Shown here: piece by piece, positions 26,401 through 34,443 of the stretch
How positions within the stretch are numbered: position 1 is the first letter of the stretch
Layout: the number at the start of each line of letters is the position of its first letter
Assembly: GCF_050459865.1 (NCBI RefSeq)
Contig: NZ_JBCMNM010000022.1
Span: 1-64,000 of the forward strand
From: Rummeliibacillus pycnus_B
GTDB taxonomy: Bacteria; Bacillota; Bacilli; Bacillales_A; Planococcaceae
Length of the DNA: 64,000 nt
Direction: 5' to 3'
Notes under the pieces: generated by a model
The model's input: the letters and a program-made list of their open reading frames with translations, nothing else
Told to the model about the DNA's origin: nothing
Databases searched by the model: none
Translations under genes and position numbers: made by a program

Positions 26401-26679
26401 TTACTGCTCTTCCACTTTCTTTTGCACTTCATGTAATTGATGCTTGATTAGCTCTAAATGTTCTTTATTTTGCTGGATTGTATCCATATGCTCACCATAT
26501 TCTACTGCATTCATGAGTGCATTTTCTGCATGTGATATTTGATTGAAAGCATGCTCAAGTGCTATCTCCTCCGGATGTGACTTCGCTTGCTTCAACAGAC
26601 GCTCTGCCTTTTGGACAGAGTTACCGAACAAAGTGCTTGGATGATCTTGTTTCCAACTTACATCTGAATGCTTAGCCAA
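26401..26679 (-). CDS. Small helical hypothetical protein, 92 aa
   Basis: MAKHSDVSWKQDHPSTLFGNSVQKAERLLKQAK... is an almost entirely alpha-helical, charged protein (heptad-like pattern over residues 20-90, possible coiled coil). There is no membrane segment. It uses a TTG start with a purine-rich AAGGGAAGAG region upstream. I recognise no function. Confidence 0.65.
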   Translation of the reverse strand: MAKHSDVSWKQDHPSTLFGNSVQKAERLLKQAKSHPEEIALEHAFNQISHAENALMNAVEYGEHMDTIQQNKEHLELIKHQLHEVQKKVEEQ

Positions 26680-26843
26680 TTATATCTCTTCCCTTCCTCC
26701 AATTAGATAAATTATCTAAAGCATAGTATTGTAAAAAGTCCAGAAAAATATGCATGGATAGAGTGAAGAATACCTGTGTAATCTATAAAATGATTTCTTG
26801 TACATAAATACAAAAAGTAATTGTTTTAATCTGTTTTCTGCAT

Positions 26844-27017
26844 GATGTGGAATTAGCTTCGCTTTCCGCGGGCGAGCGTTGAGCCTCCTCGGCAGTAAAC
26901 TGCCTGCGGGGTCTCACCTTTCTCGCATTCCCGCAGGAGTCTTCGCTAATTCCACATCACCAAAGATAGCTATACAAGATTATTATTATAAATTTTCATC
27001 TAGTTTTACTTTTTAAG
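26844..27017. repeat. Dispersed palindromic repeat, family 1, compact copy
   Basis: A 115-bp palindromic core (26844-26958) with perfect 14-bp terminal inverted repeats, GATGTGGAATTAGC and its complement, plus a conserved AT-rich tail to about 27017. Inside are GAGCGTTGAGCCTCCTCGG, a small GGCAGTAAACTGCC hairpin and GGGGTCTCACC. It encodes nothing. It resembles non-autonomous MITE/REP elements. Confidence 0.8.
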
Positions 27018-27040
27018 GTTCAATGAGGAGATTGAAGACA

Positions 27041-27073
27041 AGCCCGTGGAAAGCGCCGTCTGTAGCAGAATAT
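27041..27073. repeat. Partial copy of palindromic repeat, family 2
   Basis: CGTGGAAAGCGCCGTCTGTA matches the right end of the 27195-27294 element with a few changes; the rest of that element is missing. Confidence 0.5.
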
Positions 27074-27194
27074 CTAAATCTGAATAGTGAAAGGTTAATG
27101 AGTTGAAATGTTTTATAAACCGAAAATGGATTAATTTATTTTGATATTCCAAGATTGATGCCATATACGAATGAATAGTTACCAATAGAGCGAA

Positions 27195-27294
27195 AGACAG
27201 GCGACTCCTGCGGGATGAGCAAGTGAATCAAGACCCCGCACGAACGAAGTGAGGAGGAGGAGGCTTGATGCTTGCCCGCGGAAAGCGCCTGTCT
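27195..27294. repeat. Dispersed palindromic repeat, family 2
   Basis: A 100-bp element with outer arms AGACAGGCG and CGCCTGTCT, inner arms CTGCGGG and CCCGCGG, and a CCCCGCACGAACGAAGTGAG centre. Similar GC-rich palindromes occur in many copies in Bacillales genomes. No coding content. Confidence 0.7.
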
Positions 27295-27360
27295 GTAGCG
27301 GAACATCCAAATTATGCAAGAATAGTTCTTATTAAAAAGAAATTCCCTAATTCACAACAA

Positions 27361-27395
27361 AACCCTGATTGACTTTTATGTCCAATCAGGGCTTT
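27361..27395. terminator. Hairpin, terminator-like
   Basis: CCCTGATTG pairs exactly with CAATCAGGG around an 11-base loop, with A-rich and T-containing flanks. It lies downstream of the small membrane protein gene on the minus strand. Confidence 0.6.
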
Positions 27396-27473
27396 AAGTG
27401 ATTACCTATTAATTTGCTTTAAGTATTTCTAATAAACTCCCTTTTGGGTGCTCTAGAAGATATAATTCACTTT

Positions 27474-27626
27474 TTAAAATATATTAGCTAAATAGGATTG
27501 AATCGATTTAGGTAATAATTGAAAGAATAATCCTTCATATTTGATATCGAGTAAACCTGCAATGAACAAAATAATAATGATTAATACTATTAGGGAGTTC
27601 TTATTCTTTTTAGAAATCCACTTCAA
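27474..27626 (-). CDS. Small membrane protein, 50 aa
   Basis: A short frame, MKWISKKNKNSLIVLIIIIL then FIAGLLDIKYEGLFFQLLPK, with a positively charged start and one strong transmembrane helix (about residues 11-26). AGGAGG lies 8 bases upstream of the TTG start, which argues for real translation. The function is unknown; it could be a small membrane regulator or toxin-like peptide. It lies just left of the rlmH-like direct repeat at 27719. Confidence 0.55.
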   Translation of the reverse strand: MKWISKKNKNSLIVLIIIILFIAGLLDIKYEGLFFQLLPKSIQSYLANIF

Positions 27627-27718
27627 TAGGCTCCCCTCCTTTGAAAAGTTTATAGTTAGTAAGTTAAGTATATATTAATAAATGCAAAATATATATCCAT
27701 CCTTGTAAGGCTCATATC

Positions 27719-27741
27719 TACTTATGATACGGTTCACCGCA
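27719..27741 (+). repeat. rlmH-3'-end direct repeat, copy 5 (outermost)
   Basis: Carries TACTTATGATACGGTTCACC, identical to the end of rlmH at 47561-47580 and in the same orientation. A right arm ending TCTAAATGAGGTTT follows, shared with the 40557 copy. Confidence 0.75.
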
Positions 27742-27788
27742 ACGAGTCTAAATGAGGTTTCACCAACCGCTTACTCAAGTATTTAATT

Positions 27789-28004
27789 TTATTTCATTTG
27801 CATAATACCACTAACTATGGCTAATATACCTATTCCAATACAACTCATGCAAACAGTTCTTAATTTCTTTTTAGATGGTTTAATGAAGAAAAATAAAAGT
27901 CCAAATAAAACTAAAAGAATACCTATTATTATACTAGCCCAATAAAATAGTGGTGCAAGGTTTTCAAGAGTACTATCTATTGCATTTTCAATTCTTTGTT
28001 CCAT
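27789..28004 (-). CDS. Small two-helix membrane protein, 71 aa
   Basis: MEQRIENAIDSTLENLAPLFYW is followed by two hydrophobic helices (about residues 22-43 and 51-69) joined by a KPSKKKLR loop that should face the cytoplasm. GGAGGT lies 9 bases before ATG and overlaps the end of the upstream permease gene, so it is the last gene of the ABC exporter operon. It may be an accessory subunit or immunity-like protein; no family is recognised. Confidence 0.65.
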   Translation of the reverse strand: MEQRIENAIDSTLENLAPLFYWASIIIGILLVLFGLLFFFIKPSKKKLRTVCMSCIGIGILAIVSGIMQMK

Positions 28005-28009
28005 ATTTC

Positions 28010-28717
28010 TTAAACCTCCATGCAGTTAATCTTATAAGTAATTATGTTGATGACAATAACACTGATCAATACAAGAATTATTGTAAAAATAATGATTGGA
28101 CTATCCGAAGATATAAAACCTGCCACGATGTTACTTAGTAGAGAACAGAGTAAGACTGCGGATATAATAGTGGTTGGTATAGACTTTTTTATAAAGCCGA
28201 TTGCCATCGAGATAATCCCAACACTTACAGCTGAAATAGACATATAAAATGTGGTTTTGGCAGCCCTACTTATTATTTCAAAAGTGATGTTTCCTTCTAT
28301 CAATGGGGAAATAGATTCGCTAATACCAAAAATAATGAAAATAATTATATTTGATATGATCATTGCAGTTGCCACAAACAGTGAAACCACTGCAATCTTT
28401 GCAAAAAAAACCTTTCTTCTGCTGGTTGGGTATGAGAATAGTAGGATGGTGCGTTTTCCTGCATATTCTTCAATTACAATTTTTGAAAACATTGCTGATG
28501 ATAATAAGCTGAAGGCAAACATACAAATTGTGTTAAATAATGGAATGATATTTTCATATCCTGCAAACATTTTTAGGTCCGGATCATTTGGCTCAATCCT
28601 AGGAGCATAGGCGAATAAATATATCATTCCTAACATGCAGATTCCAATGATACAGGCTGAAATAATATAGGTACGAATATTGGTCTTTTTCAATTCAAGT
28701 TTTAATAAGTTTATCAT
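28010..28717 (-). CDS. ABC-2 type transporter permease
   Basis: A 235-residue protein with six hydrophobic segments. It begins MINLLKLELKKTNIRTYIISACIIG, then has EEYAGKRTILLFSYPTSRRKVFFAKI after the second helix, as in BcrB/lantibiotic-exporter permeases. With the ATPase encoded just upstream it should form an exporter of hydrophobic or antimicrobial compounds. Its start overlaps the ATPase 3' end by 23 bases. Regulated by the adjacent TetR gene, to judge by shared operators. Confidence 0.83.
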   Translation of the reverse strand: MINLLKLELKKTNIRTYIISACIIGICMLGMIYLFAYAPRIEPNDPDLKMFAGYENIIPLFNTICMFAFSLLSSAMFSKIVIEEYAGKRTILLFSYPTSRRKVFFAKIAVVSLFVATAMIISNIIIFIIFGISESISPLIEGNITFEIISRAAKTTFYMSISAVSVGIISMAIGFIKKSIPTTIISAVLLCSLLSNIVAGFISSDSPIIIFTIILVLISVIVINIITYKINCMEV

Positions 28718-29447
28718 TTTGTATCATTCCTCCATTCACAATATTAAAGAAATATTCTTCTAAGCCATCCGCAAAATCCTTCTCGATAGTGGCTAACTCT
28801 ATTTCTTCAACAATACTTCCATCTGAGATAATTCCTATTACATCTGATATTTGTTCGATTTCACTCAAAATATGGCTGGAAACAAGTATAGTCATATCAT
28901 GTTTTTTTACAAGTTCTTGAAAAAGCTCCCTCATTTCACGAATTCCCACTGGATCTAACCCGTTAATTGGTTCATCCAAGATTAAAAGTTTTGGATGATG
29001 GATGATGGCTCTTGCTATTCCTAATCGCTGACGCATACCTAGAGAAAATTGAGAAACAGGTTGATTACCTAGATCATGTAACCCAACCATTCCTAATGTT
29101 TTTTGAATATCTGTATTTTGAACACCCATATAGGAAAGATGAATTTCTAAATTTTCAATAGCAGATAAATGTTCATAAAAAAGAGGAGTTTCTATTATGC
29201 TTCCCACATTCTTTAATATCTCCTTTTTTTCAACTTGAATATCCTCGCAGAAAATCTGTATGAGTCCGGCAGTGGGGCGAAGTAATCCTATTAGTATTTT
29301 TAAAATTGTCGTTTTTCCTGCTCCATTTATACCCAATAGTCCGTAGATGCTTCCTTTTGGAACAGTCATGTTGCAATTTCTTATGACTTCTTTTTGATTG
29401 AAGGTCTTTACTAATCCAGATATTTTTACAGCATATTCATAATCCAT
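28695..29447 (-). CDS. ABC transporter ATPase (BcrA-like)
   Basis: A 250-residue ABC ATPase with Walker A GINGAGKTT (about 36-44), signature FSLGMRQRLGIARAI, Walker B LLILDEPINGLDP and switch His in SSHILSE. The order and the companion ABC-2 permease suggest a drug or peptide exporter. AGGAGG sits 7 bases before ATG. A perfect 20-bp palindrome recognised by the neighbouring TetR protein (inferred) lies about 25 bases upstream of the start. Confidence 0.88.
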   Translation of the reverse strand: MDYEYAVKISGLVKTFNQKEVIRNCNMTVPKGSIYGLLGINGAGKTTILKILIGLLRPTAGLIQIFCEDIQVEKKEILKNVGSIIETPLFYEHLSAIENLEIHLSYMGVQNTDIQKTLGMVGLHDLGNQPVSQFSLGMRQRLGIARAIIHHPKLLILDEPINGLDPVGIREMRELFQELVKKHDMTILVSSHILSEIEQISDVIGIISDGSIVEEIELATIEKDFADGLEEYFFNIVNGGMIQNDKLIKT

Positions 29448-29470
29448 ATCAAATTCCTCCTAAAGTTTTT

Positions 29471-29490
29471 ACATACATATATATGTATGT
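29471..29490. promoter_or_regulatory. TetR operator in front of the ABC exporter operon
   Basis: ACATACATATATATGTATGT is a perfect 20-bp palindrome. The same half-site pair, ACATACAT...ATGTATGT, recurs before the tetR gene at 30187-30206. Confidence 0.7.
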
Positions 29491-29526
29491 ATATATGTAA
29501 AAGTAAACTGCCCAAAGGCAGTCCAC

Positions 29527-30171
29527 TTAGATATTTGCAATGATTTTGTGAAATTTTTCAAGGACAGCAAGTATGTTGTCATCAATAACTGAGAGTCCGA
29601 TGCTATCAAATAATTCTTGTAAATGTTTTATTTTTAATAGATATTCTTCTGTATCTACTGAAAAGATAATAGGACTCAACCAAATATTGGTCAGCAGCAT
29701 AAATGTTTCAGATGTCTGTTTAGGATATTGAACTGAAATAGATCCATCTATTACCCCTTCTTCGATAAAGGCCAGTATATCAGGTGCCCCTGAATTGACA
29801 CAATCCTGTAATTGTCTGGCAATCAATTTGGGATTGTTTAGGATCGTTGGTATCGTTTTAACGGCTTCTAATTGTCCAATATTTTCAAATGAAAGTAAAA
29901 ATGCCATCCTTAACTTTTCCAGTCCGCTTATTCCAGAGATATTTTTAGCCTTTTTGAACGGGTCGTTTTCAGTTGCCAGTCGATTGAGAACAGCGTCAAT
30001 AATATCCTCTTTAGATTTAAAGTGATGGTAAAATGCACCTCTAGTTAAATCTCCCAATTCATCTACAATATCCTGAATGGTAGTTTCTTCCCATCCATTT
30101 TCTAAAAACAACTTTGTTGCTGTATCCAAAATTCTTTTTTCTGTTATCTCTGGATATTTATTTCTTGGCAA
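29527..30171 (-). CDS. TetR family transcriptional regulator
   Basis: A 214-residue protein. The TetR helix-turn-helix is at the N-terminus (EKRILDTATKLFLENGWEETTIQDIVDELGDLTRGAFYHHFKSKEDII), followed by a helical ligand-binding domain. It should repress itself and the ABC exporter operon until a ligand binds. Start TTG 30171 lies 7 bases after AAGGAGTG; the ATG at 30198 falls inside the operator palindrome and is rejected. The gene precedes the exporter on the same strand, with an operator before each transcription unit. Confidence 0.87.
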   Translation of the reverse strand: MPRNKYPEITEKRILDTATKLFLENGWEETTIQDIVDELGDLTRGAFYHHFKSKEDIIDAVLNRLATENDPFKKAKNISGISGLEKLRMAFLLSFENIGQLEAVKTIPTILNNPKLIARQLQDCVNSGAPDILAFIEEGVIDGSISVQYPKQTSETFMLLTNIWLSPIIFSVDTEEYLLKIKHLQELFDSIGLSVIDDNILAVLEKFHKIIANI

Positions 30172-30186
30172 GATGCTGCACTCCTT

Positions 30187-30206
30187 ACATACATTCATAT
30201 GTATGT
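30187..30206. promoter_or_regulatory. TetR operator in front of its own gene
   Basis: ACATACATTCATATGTATGT: two perfect 8-bp half-sites around TCAT, matching the 29471 palindrome in 18 of 20 positions. Confidence 0.7.
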
Positions 30207-30300
30207 ATAGTATCTCTCATTAATGAAAATGTAAAGTATTTCTAGCGAAAATTTGAAAGATGGCAAAAAAATAACTTCCTTCAAAATTAAAAGTATTACT

Positions 30301-30912
30301 TTATTTTATGATTTCTATAAAATGTTTTAAAATCCTCGCTGTTAAGCCCCATATTGTATACTTCCCATAATCAAAAAACCATTCTTCCATCGAACGAATT
30401 CTCCATTGATACTGAGTACCGTTCGCAATTTTTTCAAAAGGAAAGTCTGGTGAAGGTACAGGTTCAAAGGACACCAAATGCATATAGGGCTCATAATTTA
30501 AAAGCCATTTAACTGGTACCGTAAAGACTTCTGCTACTTCTTCTTTATTGTAAATGATTTGATTGTAATCAATAGTTGCTACAAAAGGGTAGATGACAAA
30601 TGAAGGAGAAGCAACATACGGACTTAATTGCCCTAATATATTAACTGACTTTGGATCAACACCTAATTCTTCATATGTTTCTCGTAAAGCTGCTTCTAAT
30701 GGGGATGAATCTGTTAAGTCGATTTGCCCACCAGGAAAACTAATATCACCTGGTTGTTTTCTCAAAGTGAATGCACGAACTTCGAAAAGGACATGCCATT
30801 CTTCATCCACTTGAACTAATGGAATCAAAACTGCTGAACGAAAAGCTGTTTCCTCTCCTATAAATAGGGATTGATTTTGATGTAACTTGTCCTTCAATTT
30901 ATCTAGGAACAT
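30301..30912 (-). CDS. NUDIX hydrolase, CoA pyrophosphatase type
   Basis: A 203-residue protein. The CoA-pyrophosphatase pattern LRKQPGDISFPGGQID precedes the Nudix box helix EAALRETYEELG (Glu78/81/82 region bind the metal). Such enzymes split CoA or other nucleoside diphosphates linked to X, as housecleaning. The C-terminal part ends in a WGLTARIL segment common in this subgroup. The ribosome site GAGGG is near ATG 30912. Monocistronic; no clear terminator seen. Confidence 0.87.
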   Translation of the reverse strand: MFLDKLKDKLHQNQSLFIGEETAFRSAVLIPLVQVDEEWHVLFEVRAFTLRKQPGDISFPGGQIDLTDSSPLEAALRETYEELGVDPKSVNILGQLSPYVASPSFVIYPFVATIDYNQIIYNKEEVAEVFTVPVKWLLNYEPYMHLVSFEPVPSPDFPFEKIANGTQYQWRIRSMEEWFFDYGKYTIWGLTARILKHFIEIIK

Positions 30913-31069
30913 GAATCTCCCTCACCTCTCAAATGTATTATTACTATTTTTATCGTATCACTAATAGATTGAATTCATAAAGAATATCAGAATGCTATAT
31001 TTCATAATATATTCGATTAGAATGTATCTACATTTATTCCTTTTTTATAATCGATCCATAAATCCCACA

Positions 31070-31110
31070 AAAAAACAGTCTGATTTATTACTTAATCAGA
31101 CTGTTTTTTT
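31070..31110 (-). terminator. Terminator of the glycosyltransferase-deacetylase operon
   Basis: AACAGTCTGATT pairs with its complement and has long A/T runs on both sides, 80 bases past the deacetylase stop. Confidence 0.85.
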
Positions 31111-31191
31111 AGATAAAATCCCAAACTTCATTTAACAATTCACTGTAATACATCCATGAGAATAAGTGAATGGTAGCTTTATTTTCATTGT

Positions 31192-31902
31192 CTACTTTGC
31201 CCTCTCAGAATCAAGTTCATCGATTCGAACACAAGTAAATCCACGATTCGATACTTCGTTCAGCACTGTTTTCAAGGCATTAATTGTATTCATAGGAGCA
31301 TCTGCATTAGCCCCCCATGTTTCTCCACAATCATGAAGTAGTATTACATCACCTTTTTTGACTTTTTGTAAAAGAATTGAAGTAATCTTTTCACTTCCAC
31401 CTTTACTACGCCAATCTTCTGCCATAACTGACCAGTGAACGATTTTATATTGCTTTAATAAAAATAAATCAAGTAATGTCATCAATCCCCATGGTGGGCG
31501 ATAATAATAAGGTCTTTCTCCAGTAATACCTTCGATTACGGAAACAGTCTTAGCCAATTGTGAACGAGTACCTCTAGGAGTCATCAACCAGTTAGACGTG
31601 TGCACATAATTATGCATTCCAATTAAATGCCCTTCTTCGTGGATTCGAGAAATAATCTCAGGATATTTTTCCGCTTTTGAACCTACTACAAAAAAAGTAG
31701 CTTTTATATGATACTTTTTTAATACGTCGAGTAACATTGGTGTATAAATCGGGTTGGGTCCATCATCAAACGTAAAAGCGATTTTATCAGAACAATCATT
31801 TCGTTTTAATACACCTATTCCTAGCCAAGCCGTTAAAAGGTACGGAATAAAAAGATAGACGACAAGTATTATTGTAATAAGAACTAATATCTTTAAAAAC
31901 AT
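31192..31902 (-). CDS. Polysaccharide deacetylase (NodB domain), membrane-anchored
   Basis: A 236-residue protein with an N-terminal hydrophobic anchor (residues 3-25) and a NodB domain facing outside. Motifs: TFDDGPNP (Asp46/Asp47), GMHNYVHTSNW (metal His97/His101), YYRPPWG and LLHDCGE. It should remove acetyl groups from cell-wall or lipid-linked sugars. It sits 68 bases downstream of the diacylglycerol glycosyltransferase-like gene, so the pair probably modifies the same glycolipid or envelope glycan. The ribosome site GAGGTG precedes ATG. Confidence 0.87.
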   Translation of the reverse strand: MFLKILVLITIILVVYLFIPYLLTAWLGIGVLKRNDCSDKIAFTFDDGPNPIYTPMLLDVLKKYHIKATFFVVGSKAEKYPEIISRIHEEGHLIGMHNYVHTSNWLMTPRGTRSQLAKTVSVIEGITGERPYYYRPPWGLMTLLDLFLLKQYKIVHWSVMAEDWRSKGGSEKITSILLQKVKKGDVILLHDCGETWGANADAPMNTINALKTVLNEVSNRGFTCVRIDELDSERAK

Positions 31903-31969
31903 TTATATTCACCTCATATCCTCTTTTTATCAACACTATGAGGATTTCAAGTTAATCTCTTTCAATAGA

Positions 31970-33115
31970 TTACTCTCTTCCATTGAAAGAGGTTTGAAGG
32001 ATTACATCAACAGCATCGATGGATGAGTTTTTTGCAGGAAACAATTTAGTCCTATGCTTTATGGAATCTAATTGGAAAGAATTATTCATGATTTGCTGAA
32101 TTTTATTAATTACATCAATTTCATTCTCACATAACATTGCCAGTTCTAAATCCATTAAATAATCTGCATTTCCTGCCTCCTGTCCAGGAAGAGGATGATA
32201 AATTAATAGTGGCAGCTCCATCGCCATAGCCTCTGTGATGGTGACCCCTCCAGGCTTGGAAATTAAAAGATCGGATATTGCCATTAACTCATGGACATTT
32301 TCGCTGTAGCCCAAAAGCAAAACTTTGTGTTTAGAATCTGACAACACTTCTGATAATTGTTTTTGCAATTTATTATTTCTTCCACAAATAATAATAAGCT
32401 GAATAGGAACCTCAAGCTTTTCAAACGCTTTAAAGGTTTTAAGCCCTTTTCCAATAAAGCCGTCCCCTCCTCCCATTACGAGGACGGTAAGCTGCTTAGG
32501 ATTTAAGCTATATTTAAGTGCTAACTGCTCTCTTGGCTCTTTATGAGCGAATTTTTGCATAATCGGAATGCCCGTACACTTGATTTTGTCACTCTCAACT
32601 CCCGAGGCAATTAAGCTGGCCTTTACTTGTTCAGAGCCAACTAAATATTGATCAGTGAATGGGTGCATCCAATAAGAATGATTCGTGTAATCTGTAATAA
32701 TTGTGACGACTGGGATATCAATTAACCTCTGTTCCTTTAACTTTGAGATAATACTTGCAGCAAACGGATAGGTGCTTACAACGACTTTTGGGTTTACCCT
32801 TTTTAAAATATCAAGCATTGTATCCATGTCTGAAGAAAACAGAACATCTAATTTATCTGAAAAGGAGTTTCTCTTTTTTGTTTTTTGATAAAAATAACCG
32901 TATATATTTGGAAACTTTTTAATAACCATTTTGTAAAAGTAATTAATTACTGGATTCAAATATGGATGAAGCCATTGCATAACATCTATTGTAATAGGTT
33001 CCAAATTAGCAGAACAAGAATTAACCGCCTCACTAATCGCCTTTGCAACCTGCTTATGACCATCTCCGAATGTGGCTGAAAGTATCAAAATTTTGTCCTT
33101 CTCTCTTACAGACAT
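31970..33115 (-). CDS. MGDG-synthase/UgtP-like glycosyltransferase (GT28 family)
   Basis: A 381-residue GT-B glycosyltransferase. The N-terminal MGDG-synthase motif is ILSATFGDGHKQVAKAI. The C-terminal nucleotide-sugar site is VLVMGGGDGFIGKG and SDLLISKPGGVTITEAMAMELPLL. Relatives transfer glucose or galactose to diacylglycerol (UgtP) or act on other lipid acceptors (YkoN-like). It is the first gene of an operon with the deacetylase. GAGGAG lies 8 bases before ATG. Confidence 0.87.
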   Translation of the reverse strand: MSVREKDKILILSATFGDGHKQVAKAISEAVNSCSANLEPITIDVMQWLHPYLNPVINYFYKMVIKKFPNIYGYFYQKTKKRNSFSDKLDVLFSSDMDTMLDILKRVNPKVVVSTYPFAASIISKLKEQRLIDIPVVTIITDYTNHSYWMHPFTDQYLVGSEQVKASLIASGVESDKIKCTGIPIMQKFAHKEPREQLALKYSLNPKQLTVLVMGGGDGFIGKGLKTFKAFEKLEVPIQLIIICGRNNKLQKQLSEVLSDSKHKVLLLGYSENVHELMAISDLLISKPGGVTITEAMAMELPLLIYHPLPGQEAGNADYLMDLELAMLCENEIDVINKIQQIMNNSFQLDSIKHRTKLFPAKNSSIDAVDVILQTSFNGRE

Positions 33116-33615
33116 GGCCTTCGCTCCTCACTGCATATTGGAAATTGTCCCCAAAAAAGCAAACACTAATAGTATAATCATTTACTTAGTATATAGACGT
33201 TGAAAAAATGAGTTGGTTTTATATTTATTTTAGAAATCAACATTTTTAGGCGAAATTCTTCAACTATGTAATTCAAAACTCCATTTACACATCTTTTCGT
33301 TTTTTTCAACTGCAGTTATTAATAATAAGGAGCCTCGAGCTTGGATACTGATCGCGAAATTATTCATTCAACAATTTGTACTAGAACAGTTTATGAAGAA
33401 ATTTTCTATATTAATATATAAAAATTCGCCTTTGAAACCAATTTTAATTATTTTCCATTTTCCCTAATGGATTATTATTGTTAATAATACCCGTTTTTTT
33501 TTAGTTAATGACTTATTTCTTTTAGAATCCGCTTTTTCTATAGTTATTTTGTAAAAGTTAATTTAAAATCTACCTATTCAAGAAAAAACACAACATGAGT
33601 TAGGGGATAGTTGAG
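33116..33615. other. Intergenic, 500 bases, no gene recognised
   Basis: AT-rich divergent spacer between the glycosyltransferase and the acetate transporter. A 26-codon frame from TTG 33341 with an AAGGAG site is present but too short and unrecognisable. No strong hairpin or promoter stands out. Confidence 0.5.
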
Positions 33616-34266
33616 ATGTCAGAATCAAACAACATTAAAATTGTAACAGCAGATCCATCTGGTATTGGTCTATTCGGTTTAGCAATCGTTACCCTAGTCG
33701 CTTCATCAGTAAAGCTAGGTTGGACAGAAGGATTAGGTCTAGTTATTCCTTGGGCCATCTTTTTAGGGGGCATAGCACAATTTTATGCATCAATTTTAGA
33801 TTCAAAACATAATAATGTTTTTGGTATGTCAGCATTTGGCGCGTATGGGCTTTTTTGGATGGGAGTAGCGACAACTTGGTTTATCCAATTAGGTGCCTTT
33901 GGTGAAGCACTGAAGAACAGTGCGGATGTTCATCAATTAGGCATTGTTTATTTAGGTTATCTAGGCTTTTCAGTTTTCATGACAATTGGCGCATTGGAAA
34001 CAAACAAAGTATTATTTTCAATCTTCTTCCTAATAGACCTACTATTTATCGGTTTAGGATTAAGTACTCTTGGTATTATGGAATATGGCATGCATCTACT
34101 AGCAGCATACTCTGAGCTAGCAATTGGTCTTGTTTCTCTATACGGAGCAGGTGCTAACGTGTTAAACAAACATTTTGGTTTTGAATTTCTACCAATCGGT
34201 AAACCATTTGGGCTTATTAAGCCACGCGAAAAGAAGACTGCTACACAATTAAGTACTGAAAACTAA
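33616..34266 (+). CDS. GPR1/FUN34/YaaH (SatP) acetate transporter
   Basis: A 216-residue protein with six transmembrane helices. The N-terminal motif region ADPSGIGLFGLAIVTLVASSVKLG stands where the family has NPAPLGL. IPWAIFLGGIAQFYASILDSKHNNVFGMSAFGAYGLFWM is the conserved second block. These proteins move acetate or succinate with protons. Here the NPAPLG motif is altered to DPSGIG, which could change substrate. Ribosome site GGGGAT; strong terminator follows. Confidence 0.87.
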   Translation: MSESNNIKIVTADPSGIGLFGLAIVTLVASSVKLGWTEGLGLVIPWAIFLGGIAQFYASILDSKHNNVFGMSAFGAYGLFWMGVATTWFIQLGAFGEALKNSADVHQLGIVYLGYLGFSVFMTIGALETNKVLFSIFFLIDLLFIGLGLSTLGIMEYGMHLLAAYSELAIGLVSLYGAGANVLNKHFGFEFLPIGKPFGLIKPREKKTATQLSTEN

Positions 34267-34271
34267 TAAAA

Positions 34272-34319
34272 TAGCTACGGCTTTGAGCACGATATTCTCT
34301 CAAAAGCCGTAGCTTTTTC
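34272..34319 (+). terminator. Terminator of the acetate transporter gene
   Basis: AGCTACGGCTTTGAG pairs with its near-complement around 11 bases, followed by TTTTTCTTT. Confidence 0.88.
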
Positions 34320-34443
34320 TTTATAACTGAATCAGTTATTTAATAAGAAAGAGTTTTCCTCGCAAAAATGTTTTATGGTATGATGTTTAGGCTGTGTATC
34401 TACCATGTGACACATTTACATTCATCTAAGAAAAGAGGTATTT

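Noticed and set aside
26844..27294. Possible CRISPR-like or structured ncRNA region, given the dense palindromes
   Set aside because: There are no regularly spaced direct repeats; the palindromes belong to two dispersed repeat families.
30172..30198. Upstream ATG start for tetR
   Set aside because: It lies within the 20-bp operator and lacks its own ribosome site; TTG 30171 is well placed after AAGGAGTG.
33341..33421. Short 26-codon frame from TTG with AAGGAG upstream
   Set aside because: Too short, no recognisable pattern, no neighbouring context; cannot be supported as a gene.
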